Under the pieces are notes generated by a model. That model had not been told where the DNA came from, did no database searches, and worked only from the letters and a program-made list of their open reading frames with translations. A DNA stretch of 64,000 bases, from the NCBI GenBank assembly GCA_001574975.1, contig KQ965731.1, positions 124,001 to 188,000 of the forward strand, written 5' to 3'. Shown here piece by piece: positions 23,668 to 34,200 of the stretch. Numbering within the stretch: the stretch's first letter is position 1; each line of letters starts with the position of its first letter. The position numbers and the translations under genes were made by a program. The stretch comes from Gonapodya prolifera JEL478. Taxonomy: Eukaryota; Monoblepharomycota; Monoblepharidomycetes; Monoblepharidales; Gonapodyaceae.

Positions 23668-23930
23668 GAAATGTAGATTGTCGCAGTTGCACATATGTAT
23701 TTAATTCAAGAGTTCGTTTCGTAGCAAACATTTTCGATAGTAGACACCAAGATAACAACTCAAAAGCAGCTGGCAAACAAAAGATCTGTATGGGGGTGCT
23801 GTCAATTGTTCTTCCAGCGTCCCAGGAGAACACACTTTGAGGGGGATATATGGGGGGATCCAGATTCACAAAAAAGCGATCCAAAATAAGTTGACGTAGG
23901 TTGACAGCCTCAATTCGGTTTCACTTCATC

Positions 23931-25699
23931 TCAGTTGATCCACATTTGCTGACCCTTTGTGGACTTCACCGGCTCTCCCGACATGATAAAGCTCGCGGGC
24001 TCTGCCGCAGCTGGGAACTCTGAGAAGGCCGGGGAGTGAAATGGCGTGGGAACACCTTTGAGGGGGAGGGGTGGTATCGACGTCGGCGGAGCTGGTTTGT
24101 GGGCATCCAAGACATGCCGGAGTTTGGTGGATACTGTGCGACTTGGAACAGCTGGGGGTGTAGTTGGCGGGGTCAAGGGATTGGCTTGTGTCGTTGTGAC
24201 GAACGCCAGAGGAAAGAAGCCCGACTGAATCGTGGTGCGATTTGTTCCCTACGAAAAGAGCAGTGATCTAGGTTCTGAAATACACCAACACGGAGCCGAG
24301 AGAGAAAAACGTACGGCACCCCATCCATCAGCAAACTGGAAAATGCACCAAATTTTGTCACCGGGAGTGAGAGTTAATTCATCGGAGTCACGGGGTGTGT
24401 ATGTGCACACCACCCTCATAGCTCTGTTCACAAGCGTTGGCGCAGGGAGTGGAGCCACGGATATCGGAACTCCTGCCCAGGGTTTCTCCGTGTTGTTAGA
24501 TCCTCCTCCACGCTGGCGGTCCGTATCAACATGACCGTTTTGAAGACTCCTCTGCCCATAACTGCTTAGGCGAGGTCCATTCTTTTGAGACGCGGTTCTC
24601 TCCTGGAGGTGGTGCTGAAGCTCGTCCACTGTTCTCTGAAGACTGTCGATCTTCTTGATCTGCTCTCCGAGTTGGGTGCGCTGGTCGCTGATAATTCGGA
24701 ATTGTTCGTCATTGATCCAGAGCTGTTCTGCGAGCGTTCGCGATAATTCGAGGACTGATGGATCAGGCATGGTGGTAAGTGCAGCACCGTTTGCAGTGCC
24801 TTTGCGATTCTGAGACGGAACCGGAGCGGGAGCAAGCGCTGCGTGCTGCTGCGCTGGAGAGCGGCTGTGAACTGCCGATGCATTCGGTGGTTTCCACTGG
24901 TTAGCGTGGTTCTCCAGAATCCGTGCAAATGTTCGGTCGGACAACTCCCAGGCAGATTCAAGAATGGAATCGGTAACCTGGGCTCCATGCGAAAGAAGAA
25001 CCTTCACAATTTCCGTGTTTGGCGAGAGTGGGTAGTCGTCGCAAACATGGTCCGCGTTTGAGGGATTGTGAAGGTTGACATGAGCTCCACGCTTGTTAAA
25101 GCCACGCCCACCCCAAGCAAGGGCAAAATTTAAGGCAGAAGGGTATCTTAGAGCATCGTGCTCAAACCAGCGTTGGTGATCCCACTTTTGTTGAGCTGCA
25201 GAATTGGTCGGTTTGTACAATCCTCAAACACAACCATCACTCGATCGCTACACACTCCACATGGTATGCCAGCGGGAAATTTTCCACTGGATTGGCCTAT
25301 TTGGATCACACCCTGTCACGATGCAATTGAATTTGCAAACATCAGTTGATGGCATGTTTTTGGAAACACGAGGAGCAAGAACATACCTCTGGCAAGCAGA
25401 CACTTGACGATATCAATCTTCTCATCCCTGATGGCAATCGCCAACACGCTTTCCATAAGATGCGTCTCTGTTTTCGTGACACCGTTCCTCAGTTTAACGT
25501 GAAGTGTCACGGACTTTCGCGAGAGGGAGGGATCCGCCCCCGCAGCGAGAGCCACCTGAACCATCTCGAGGTTGCCTGCTTCTACCGCCTCGACGAGCTG
25601 GGCGTTTGCCTCCTCCATTTGTCCAGGTCCAGAAAAAAAAGTGTTTACTGCAGGTTCGCCACAAAACGTCTGGCGGTTGGGCAGCGGTTCATGTTCCAT
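23931..25699 (-). CDS. Ankyrin-repeat, coiled-coil and SH3 protein (512 aa)
   Basis: Exons 25387-25699, 24315-25222 and 23931-24248; phases agree. N-terminal ankyrin-like units include QLVEAVEAGNLEMVQVALAA, AIRDEKIDIVKCLLARGG and TEIVKVLLSHGAQVT. About residues 255-300 form a coiled coil (EQIKKIDSLQRTVDELQHHL). An SH3 domain follows, split by the second intron: VCTYTPRDSDELTLTPGDKI and FADGWGA from one exon, GFFPLAFV from the next. The conserved ALYDY is reduced to VCTYT. The tail is Pro-rich (PLTPPTTPPAVPS) and could itself bind SH3 domains. The layout suggests a cytoplasmic scaffold for actin, polarity or signalling. No named orthologue. It shares a 237-bp divergent promoter interval with the GT31 gene. 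Confidence 0.75.
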
Positions 25700-25936
25700 C
25701 GCAATATCCCCCAATTTTCGCTTTTTATCCTACAGACAGATTTCAACACTTTCAATTTTTTGTTGTTGATTTCGCTTGTTGATTTTCTCTGACGAATCTC
25801 TCTGACTCTCAAGCTGTCATCGGCAAATAAATCACGCTATAAAATTAGCACACTTTGTAGATGTAATATCGTTTGGCCAAACCAATAATCGGGGAACAGA
25901 AGATGTGTCCCAAATTGGTCATATTGGGAGTTGGAA

Positions 25937-27257
25937 ATGCCCGAACGATTCATATGTTCCAGGCGATATCTTGTCATTTCCAATGTCGCATCTCTTCTCG
26001 CAATCACTCTGCTGTTGTTGAGCATTAATCGCGCTCCAGAACGTGCTCTCACACGGGAGCTGAGGACGTCCTCACCTTTTCGCGACGGAGTACACCAACC
26101 AACGACACAACACCCCATCAGAGTACAGCCTGATGTCCAATCGGAATCGGAAATTGGGACTCTCGTTCCGCCTCCAACACCACAAGCACCTCTCAAGCCT
26201 CGTCACCACCTCATCATTTCCGTTTTGGCCTCCGCGAAGCACATCGCGCGGGCGCTTGCGGTCCAAGCGACATGGAAGGACATTGCAGCGCGCGTTTCCG
26301 GACGTGCGGAGTTTGGATGGACCGTTGATGTGCGATTCGTTCTGGGCAAAGGCGCGCTTGACCAGATCGTGAGAGAGCATTCGGCTGTGAAGGAGGAAGA
26401 CGCCAGCAGCGGCGAGGTGCGGATCAAGTTCCAGGCGGACAAGCTGCCAAAGGATTTCACGCTTGATGAAATCCCGAACAGAATGAAAAGGAAAGATCCG
26501 ACAATGAAACCTGCGCCGATATTCAGTGGGGTGGTGGAAGCCGACGTGGAAGATTCTGAAGGCAGCGCGGTGACGAACCGCGTGATGTGGACGTGGAGGT
26601 GGGTGGGGTTTCCGGCTTACAGATGGGAGCATTAAATCATCACCACGGACGTTTTGCCACTTGTTTAGCTGGATGCATCGGACCTTTCCCACGCATGACT
26701 TCTACATGAAGTGCGATGATGACACATTTGTTGTTGTCGAGAACTTGATTCGCTATCTGGACTTGCAATTAAACAGCGGGACGGATGCTTCCAGAGGGCC
26801 AATGTACCTTGGCCGTGTCCTCAAATTTCCCTACGCCGGGGGTCAAATGCTTCCGTTCGCTTCTGGGGGCGCGGGCTACCTCCTGAACCGCGCTGCGCTG
26901 GACACTCTCACCAACCACCCAACACATCCCATCTCGACGTGCATGCCATCTCACCACGCAAAGCCGTACGACACTAACCCGGGCGAAGATGTCGCCATGG
27001 CGTTCTGTCTCACACGACTTGGAATACACCCCAGTGACGTCGCGGGCATGTACTACGCTCAGCCAGAAGGCGTCATCAGAGTGAGCGGGGGCGGACAGGG
27101 ATTTGGCGACGAGCGAGGCTTGGAAACGTGGCCGATATCGTGGCACTGGTTGCAACAGGCAGGCCGTATGGGCGAGATGGAATGGTTGCTGTATGGAGCC
27201 CGGGTGTGGGACGGTAGTGCAGAATCAACCCAGACTTATGAAGTTTCAGAACTGTAA
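25937..27257 (+). CDS. GT31-family galactosyltransferase, type II membrane protein (416 aa)
   Basis: Exons 25937-26598 and 26669-27257. A short cytosolic tail is followed by a signal anchor (about residues 11-29, LVISNVASLLAITLLLLSI) and a Pro/Glu-rich stem. The catalytic domain opens with HHLIISVLASAKHIARALAV and carries the metal-binding acidic triplet in FYMKCDDDTFVVVENLIRYL. Downstream are FASGGAGYLLNRAALD and PGEDVAMAFCLTRLGI, the Gly-rich and EDV motifs typical of GT31 (C1GalT1/fringe-like). It should sit in the Golgi and add beta-1,3-linked hexose from a nucleotide sugar; donor and acceptor are unknown. The start is the first ATG of the frame. The gene ends 43 bp from the convergent deaminase gene. 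Confidence 0.85.
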
Positions 27258-27300
27258 TGAATTGACAGAGTGTACATTATAATGCATATAAAGGCTATAG

Positions 27301-27974
27301 TCATCCTCGGTACAGACCGACGTCTTGTGGGAATATCGCCTCGCATTCCTTTTCCATGAATTGGATTACCCCATCCTCCTTTGTACACACCCCACATTTA
27401 AAGCCCTCGGAGCGCGCAATGATTTCTTTACACGGTATCAAAGTCTGCATATAGCCCCGTGACCGCAAGAATGGGATCGAAGCACCAAAAACAACGGATC
27501 GAAAACCTTGAGGAGTGTCAGAGTGTCAATCATACATTGGAGCGTGCACAGTGAATCTCAAACGCACCGCATCGCATTATGCTTCCGCAGCACATGATGC
27601 AGGGTTCAGCAGTCGTGTAGAGCGCGAGATTGTCAAAGTCGGGAATGGCATCCGTGGCAGCAACGCTGGCCGCAATCAAGTTTCGTATCGCGTTTACCTG
27701 ATACAGAGGCGCCCGAAACGTCGGTCACAGTTCGTTTTCTCTGAGCATTCGCGACGAAAATGGAGGGTTGACTCACCTCCCCGTGGTTCGTAGGATCCTT
27801 TGAATTGTTGTTCAAGCCCGTGCCCACGATTTCGTTGGACCTCACGTCGACGATGACAGAGCCGAACGGGAACCGCGGGTTCTTCGTCCCGATTTCGATT
27901 GCGGCGAGCATGTGGTCGGCGTTTGGCACAAATGGGGCATCGGCGGTGGACGCGTAGGTGGTTGATGCAGTCAT
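27301..27974 (-). CDS. Nucleoside deaminase, cytidine/deoxycytidylate deaminase fold (177 aa)
   Basis: Exons 27777-27974, 27568-27697 and 27301-27506 (534 nt in frame). The zinc site is visible: HGE in KDPTNHGE at the first exon end (the usual motif is HAE), and PCxxC in TTAEPCIMCCGSIMRC in exon 2. Other matches to guanine/tRNA-adenosine-type deaminases are FGSVIVDVRSNEIVGTGLNN and VVFGASIPFLRSRGY. The length suits a free-base or nucleoside deaminase. The long C-terminal segment after GYMQTLIPC argues against tRNA deaminase. The substrate cannot be fixed from sequence; cytosolic purine or pyrimidine salvage is likely. Confidence 0.85.
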
Positions 27975-28239
27975 TGGATGGCGATTGGATCGTGTCAGGA
28001 TCAAGCTGGGTGGCTGGGTCACTTGGAGCTCCACGATGTGGAGAGTCTTTTGCGAATCTCTTATCTTCTTCAAGAAAAATCGCTGGGTCGGTAGTTCATT
28101 GTAATGATCGGACCAAAGCAGCCCCGGAAGCACAATCCCCCCAACGGAACCAGGAAAGTGCCGGTCCTAATGTCAACAAAACGTAGTGAAATACGCTATT
28201 TAAATACGCGCTGTATCCAAATCCCTGTGTTTTGGGTCC

Positions 28240-29607
28240 TTACAGCATCGCCATCGCCCGCCCCCCTTCCAAACCAATGACAACCAACCGGGACAGATCA
28301 GCAGGGCGATTGACCTTCATCACAAGCATACACCACCAAAATAAGCACTTCCATCACAGTCCCATCACCTTCAAACACGACACAAACTCACCATCGGACT
28401 ATGTCCCGTCCGCAACTCGAGCTCCACATTCCCGAGAGCGCCGCTGCTCGCGACGGTCGCAGCTTGCGAGTACGTCATGGGCGTCGTGCCACATACGCGG
28501 CGAGCCATGTCGCGTTGCGCGGTGGGGCCGATTGCGCGGTCGAGGGTGAGAACGATATACGTCTGGCGATTGGGATGGGTCGCGAGTGCGAGTGTGAATG
28601 CGAAAGCGAAGAGAGACAATTTCGGTTCGAGATGATGAGTCACCTTTGGAACACTTCCCCAGGTACTCGGCGATGTAGTGACAGGTTCCCGAAACACTGC
28701 TGAAGGTTGGGGAGTGAGTCTCCAGAAACAGTAGTGCGCGTCCCGTTCGTCCAAGTCGTTGTAGAGGACGGGGATCGCGGTCTTTTTCCAGTCGGCGCAG
28801 TCATGTTCGTGAACGGCAGAGTGATTGTAGAAGGACAGGGATTGCATTGTCCAGTCAGCACAGTCAGCACAGACATGTTCATGAACGGCACAGAGATTGT
28901 AGAAGGACAGGAATTACGTCTTTTCCAGTCAGTACAGCAGTCACGACCGTACGGGCACAGAGAACAACAATTCTACCCCCTCACCTCGACACCTCTGAGG
29001 GAAATGGTCTTTTTATCCTTGCTCAGAACCATCTCCTTGCTCAGCAAGCTCTCCTTGTCCTTGGAGCTCGCCTTTGTCAACGACTGGCCCGATTCAAGCG
29101 CGAACGCTGATACGTACACGAGGCGTTCCAGTCGGTGCGGCCGTTGGTGCGCGGCAGAGGTGATGACTGGGTCGGTCGATTTCGAGGGTCAAGGTACGAG
29201 GATGAATGTAAGAGGATGAATGCAAGAAAGAGAGAACTCTGTCGGCAGCGACAACCAGTCCAGTCCGTTCTCACCCGCGCCTCCGGCCGAATGTCCCACT
29301 AAGACAATCCGCTCTGACCCGGGAATGGAATCAATGATGTCGAGTATGGATTTCGTCTGGTCGGCCAAAGTGACTGTCCGCGGGTCCACCGTCGACGCTC
29401 CCGCACCCGGAAGGTCCGGTGCAATCACGCGTCCGTGCCGACTCAGGAACGGAAACAGGCGGGACCAGCACCATCCCCCGTGCCAGGCCTGAAATTATAT
29501 GGAGATTCAGCGATTCGGTAAATGACGGTTTGGGCGACGCAACGCAAAGCGAGGTGGGCACGCACGCCGTGAACGAGGATAAAGGTACGGGATATGGGTG
29601 TCGGCAT
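28240..29607 (-). CDS. Alpha/beta hydrolase, methylesterase/EstA-like (273 aa)
   Basis: Exons 29566-29607, 29275-29488, 28985-29166, 28644-28781, 28392-28562 and 28240-28314. The frame is continuous. Features run in order: FILVHG with the oxyanion-hole motif (its last Gly at the exon 1 end), then AWHGGWCWSRLFPFLSRHG; nucleophile elbow GHSAGGA (Ser) at the end of exon 2; the cap region; Asp in TYIVLTLDRAI; and catalytic His in TGHSPM just before the last intron. This matches small hydrolases of the plant methylesterase/hydroxynitrile-lyase and bacterial EstA group, which cleave small esters. The substrate is unknown. Intron 3 (28782-28984) is longer than the others and holds tandem copies of its own 3' boundary, described separately. 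The start lies only 92 bp from the divergent gene at 29700. Confidence 0.88.
28771..28925 (-). repeat. Tandem copies of an intron 3'-end and exon start inside the hydrolase gene
   Basis: On the minus strand a unit of the form gactggaaaa(g)..atcc-ctgtccttctacaat followed by ctctg.cgttca.gaacatg occurs three times. Copies are anchored near 28910, 28838 and 28771, with periods of 72 and 67 nt. The last copy spans the true acceptor (GACTGGAAAAAG) and the first codons of exon 4. The two upstream copies lie inside intron 3 and have diverged. Confidence 0.7.
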
Positions 29608-29699
29608 GTCCTGAATGTGGTGCCATATAGACGTCAAAAGAACCAGAACAGATGCAGAAAACGCACGAAGCTTGAACAGGCACTCACGTTTATCTACGT

Positions 29700-30965
29700 A
29701 TGTCCACGATTTCCACTCTGAACGCTGTCCCCGTCAGTCCAACCACCTCCGGCTCAACTTCGGCAGCTTTGGTCACCGGCTCAACTCCCGTCTGCAGCTT
29801 CAGCTTCTGTTTCCCGATGCAAAGCGACGCCCAGCTCGCGGATTCGTCCCACCGCCTCCTCGCCACACTCCTCGTCCGCACGATTCCCTTATGCGACGCA
29901 TCGCTCAACAGGGCCCTCGCGCGCCTCGATGCCCTCACCAACCTCTACGACCAAATGGCCTCCATCATGGGCACCTTGCGATTCACAGAAACCGGTGCGC
30001 GTGACGGCGAAAAACGCGACGCAGGGTTGGAAATGCTCGTTTCGCAGTTCCCTAATCTCTTGACCAGACTGCTGGGAAAGGTGAGGCTTTCCGTCGAGAG
30101 AACGGCGTGGACGCTACTCTCAGACGACCTTGGGCTCCAAGGCGGTGTTGATGCGCCGGGGCTGGTGTCGAATCCGAGCGAGGCTCCACCAGAAGAGCGG
30201 GACGACGTCCAAGAACACCAGATCGAAGACGTCAATGGCGGAGAGGGAGCGGAGGAGTCGCCGTCACCGTCACGACGCACCGCCCGCCCACACTCATCCG
30301 CACGACCGAACTCGGATTCGAAATCTGCTGCTACTGCTTCTCGCAGCTCCGCATTAAGCGCCAGACCCACAGCATCCTCAACCTCGACCGACCTCCCCTC
30401 CCTTGCCCACCTGCACGCCCGCCTCCTCAATATCCACCGACGGGCTCTGCCCCTCCTTCGTCGCGCGCAAGACACGTCTTCACCGGCGATGTACAGCGGT
30501 CCTACGAGTATCGATCCCGTTGACTCGCTTACTTGGACAATCGCCATCGCGTCGCACGAAGCCACACGCATACACGAAAAAGTAGAATTAGCCCGGCTTG
30601 CTGTGCAGGGATGTTTTGGAGTGGGGCAGGGGCACGGTTCAAAGGACTCGTCGCAGGGCAACAAAAGCAACACCGGCAAGTTGAAAACACATCGGTTGGG
30701 GCACGTTTCGGAAGACTCGTCGCACGGCAACAACGGCAACGCCGACAAGTTGAAAACACATCGGTCACCATCACCGTCACCATCCTTATCGTCCGACTCA
30801 ACCTCAACCTCCTCCGCCTCATCAAACCCCTTTGACTACTCGGCGTTGCGCTTGCAATTCACTGAGCCCCGTGCACCAGACCTCGCCACGCTCCTTGAGT
30901 ACGCCAGGGATCGATACAGAGTCATGGAGAAGGGTGCCGCTCTCGAACGGGCCGGAGTTATCTGA
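29700..30965 (+). CDS. Hypothetical protein of unknown function (421 aa, intronless)
   Basis: A single frame from ATG 29700 to TGA. Two helical segments look structured: residues about 40-135 (QLADSSHRLLATLLVRTIPL through KVRLSVERTAWTLL) and 230-310. They are separated by a Ser/Pro/Asp/Glu-rich linker. Near residue 312 a unit of about 20 residues is duplicated (GKLKTHR, then DKLKTHR, each preceded by a DSS[QH]GN element), and a Ser-rich tract follows. The Leu/Arg-rich helices could be a helical-bundle interaction domain. I recognise no family. The upstream interval shared with the hydrolase gene is only 92 bp. Confidence 0.6.
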   Translation: MSTISTLNAVPVSPTTSGSTSAALVTGSTPVCSFSFCFPMQSDAQLADSSHRLLATLLVRTIPLCDASLNRALARLDALTNLYDQMASIMGTLRFTETGARDGEKRDAGLEMLVSQFPNLLTRLLGKVRLSVERTAWTLLSDDLGLQGGVDAPGLVSNPSEAPPEERDDVQEHQIEDVNGGEGAEESPSPSRRTARPHSSARPNSDSKSAATASRSSALSARPTASSTSTDLPSLAHLHARLLNIHRRALPLLRRAQDTSSPAMYSGPTSIDPVDSLTWTIAIASHEATRIHEKVELARLAVQGCFGVGQGHGSKDSSQGNKSNTGKLKTHRLGHVSEDSSHGNNGNADKLKTHRSPSPSPSLSSDSTSTSSASSNPFDYSALRLQFTEPRAPDLATLLEYARDRYRVMEKGAALERAGVI

Positions 30966-30990
30966 TCTCTTTGCTTTGTGTCATGGTTAG

Positions 30991-31158
30991 GAAACAGTCA
31001 TACATTCATGTTTGGTGTTTTGACTGCTCTATGTAGAATTCTTCTTCCTGTAGCATTGGTTACCGAATCACTCATCGAAACAGTCATACATTCATGTTTG
31101 GTGCTTGACTGCTCTATGTAAAATCTTCTTCCTGTAGCATTGGTAATCAATCAGTCAT
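30991..31158. repeat. Direct tandem duplication of about 86 bp between convergent genes
   Basis: Copy 1 (30991-31076) and copy 2 (31077-31158) both run gaaacagtcatacattcatg, then ttgactgctctatgta, then cttcttcctgtagcattggt, with few differences. It lies in the convergent interval between the unknown gene and the deubiquitinase gene, so it may be part of one or both 3'-UTRs. Near-identity suggests a recent duplication. Confidence 0.85.
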
Positions 31159-31256
31159 CAAACCCATCATCGCTATAAAAAGTGGACTCCTAACTAATGC
31201 CGCCATACTCCCACAGAGCCGGCAAACCACAGCAAGAATATCGCGGCGTCCACGAG

Positions 31257-34200
31257 TCACATCGAGGCCATCTCTTCATCCCGGTGTGGGTCTTGCTCCA
31301 GCATCTCCCCCGTCTCGTTCTCCTTCCACACGGTATCGGCATCGGCATCGTCCGCGCTGGCGCTGGCTGTGCGCACCACCGATTTGCCCTTCACTCGACT
31401 CAATGCGGCGCGCGCCCGCACTTCACGGTCTCCCTGCGACCCAGGAAATATCACGTCGGCGGCGGCGGAAGACCCGAGATTCTCTTCCATGGATATGGAG
31501 GGAGTGATTGAGATTCCAGGCGTTGCGGACCCGGACAGAGAATCGAAGCGTGACCATCCACTGCTGTCGCCCCCGATATACGATGTGTACGGAGGAGGGT
31601 AACTGCTTTCTAAACCAGGCATCACGTCGTCGGATGTCGAAGTAAGAGTGAGGGTTTGAGTTTGAGTTTCAGTTGCATCCGCAAGAGTCTCTGGAAATTG
31701 CCCAAATGGTGGGTCCAACACCGCGCCTCGTCTGCGGTAGAAAAGAAGGTAGGCACTGCTCGTCTATCAAAGAGCGTGTTAGGAGTGTGTCGCAAGTTTT
31801 TTACAGAATCGTGCAGCGTGGGAGCCAAAAACACTTACCACAACATTGTCTTCACTTGTGAGGGACACCGACGAGTCATCGAACTTGTACCAGTTCCCGT
31901 CAACGGGACTTTGAGCGTACGCCGTATAATGGCCTCCCCCCATTCCACCAAAGTGGTTTGAAACGGCGTACAGGTCGAAAACAGGATCGTCGGATTCGGG
32001 GTTTGAATTAGGGTCTGGAGAGTCCGAGGTCTCTTGTTCTGTGTTCTGCGTCGTCGACTTGTTCCCCGCACCAAGCACATATTCACGGAGGGACAATCCC
32101 CTGGGACGGAACAAAAAAACGTCAGAATCACTGGGGCAACCGGCGCAAGAAATCCTGCGTACTTCACCGGGAACTCGACCAGTGTGTCGATCTTGTCCCC
32201 ACCTCGAGCCCACGAGTACGTTCTCATTCCCGAATTGGAAAATCTTTTCAGATGAATGACCACCTGATCCGGCACACGCCAGACGTCCATCTTCTTTCGG
32301 ACCTTTTGATGAGCTTTACATTTTGGGCAAAACCATGTGTCTTCGTCCCCAAGCGTTTCTTCCTTTGTGAACTCCCGAAGGCATTCATGTAAGGTGAGTG
32401 ACTTCCCGCGAGATGTAACCATGCTGCCACTCTTAGCGTCTCGGGGCAAAGGCTCGTACTAAAGAAATCCAATCCGAAATTAGTCGCATCTCACAAAGTA
32501 AAGGCGTTCAGAAGATCAGGAAGCTTACAGGGAATTGGCTATCACCAATAGCAGTATTTGTCAATCTTCCCCCATACTGTTTGAATGTGGCACGGTCACC
32601 AAAAAGTTCCCGTGCTACTCGCGGCGTCCAAGCGCTGACAAGAACGTCATTCTTGCGGAACTCCACACAGTAGTCAATCCACCCATCAATCGGTTCTTCG
32701 GTATCCAGTTCACCTGAAACCATTGCCTCAACCCCGTATGCGGTCTTCTCAGAGCCCTCCTTGTACATAAGCCAGCTTTGAGTAGGTCGGTACGATCCGT
32801 GATTCTCAAACCAATCAGCACTTTCTCTCCATAATCTGTATTCACTATTAAGCCTGGAACCACCGTACATGGTGTGGACCGTCTTCTTCACAGGGTCCAT
32901 CGTTGTCCCGTTAAAAATAGGTGAAGGATCCTTTTCGATGGTCTCGCGAATGAGGTACAATTCGAAGAGATTAGGACGAACAACAGAGTCGTCCAAGGTC
33001 GTGTATGGGTCCTCGAAACACGGGGGATACAGTACAGCTTCCTTCAAATGGAGGCATTAGTTCGTCGAAAGGAGGTGTCGATTTCAGAAACCAGCCGACC
33101 CACATCCACTGTCTCGTTACCATTGATATCCTCCTTCCTCGTTCCAGGATCCAAGGGATCCGCTATTCCTCTGCTGTAATACCCATTCGTAGTGCTATCC
33201 AATCGTGCGAATGTGTCTCCCGCCGAATATGGTTGGGATACTTCATCATACGTGGGTGGACCATATTGATTGTTAAACCGAACCCTCGGCGCAATAGGCT
33301 CTGGTGCCAACGGGTCTGGGGCAAGGCGTTGGCTGTCCACATCCATCTCGTCCCTCTCGACTGGGCTATCCGATGGGGTAACTCCGACTTTGCGATCCGA
33401 GGATTTGATGTCTTCGGCATCCCATTGCTCCCCTTTGGCCAGCGCGATTTGTTTTTGAGTGAAGCGCTGAACTTGCCTCACAAACTCTCGGTACAGCTTC
33501 CAACCAACAAGTTCCCTTCCGATCTGACTGATCTGCTCATCTGTGGAATTTCTGAACCTGGGCACTTTCACCCACATGTTTGCAGGTAGTGACATAACAA
33601 TTGGTGTCCCAAACAATTCTATGTTGGAACGAGAGGGTGGTTTGAAGGAATCAGTCTTCTGTTTGGCCATGAACATCCCTGCTATGTTGACGGTGGCCCT
33701 CTGAGGCGGTGATTTCAAGAGTTCCAATCGAAGCATTAGTGATACTTCAGACAAATCTGTCAATGTCCTGTATAGAGGCAGTGGCGCTGGAGAGGTCCCA
33801 GACAGTCCACCGTACGGTGACGGTGTGCGTTTAACCGAGAGCCCAGGAGGTTGAATGGATCCTGCAACGGATCGATCTGTCCCATCACCCGTTTCTTCAG
33901 CGCCATCCTCTGGCTTCTTTATGTTTCGCTTGAGGATCTCCGATTCCAGCGCCTCTAGATGTTCCCTTTCATCGGGACTTGGGGCGGTCAACCCTCCTAG
34001 ACGGATTAGCACGTGGTGTTTTGGTTCGCACTCGTACACCCAAATGGTGTCCGAGTCCGAGATCTCGGTGATACCATCAAACTCGTCAAGTAATTTCCAG
34101 ATTTTATGCGAATACACCTCCCAGACTATTGCCTCCGGTGTTGACTCTCCTGGCTCCTTCCACCCAGTCGACAGACTCAACTTGTCTGCAAGTCCCTTGA

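Noticed and set aside
27258-27300. Possible overlap of the GT31 and deaminase genes
   Set aside because: The coding sequences stop 43 bp apart; only UTRs would overlap.
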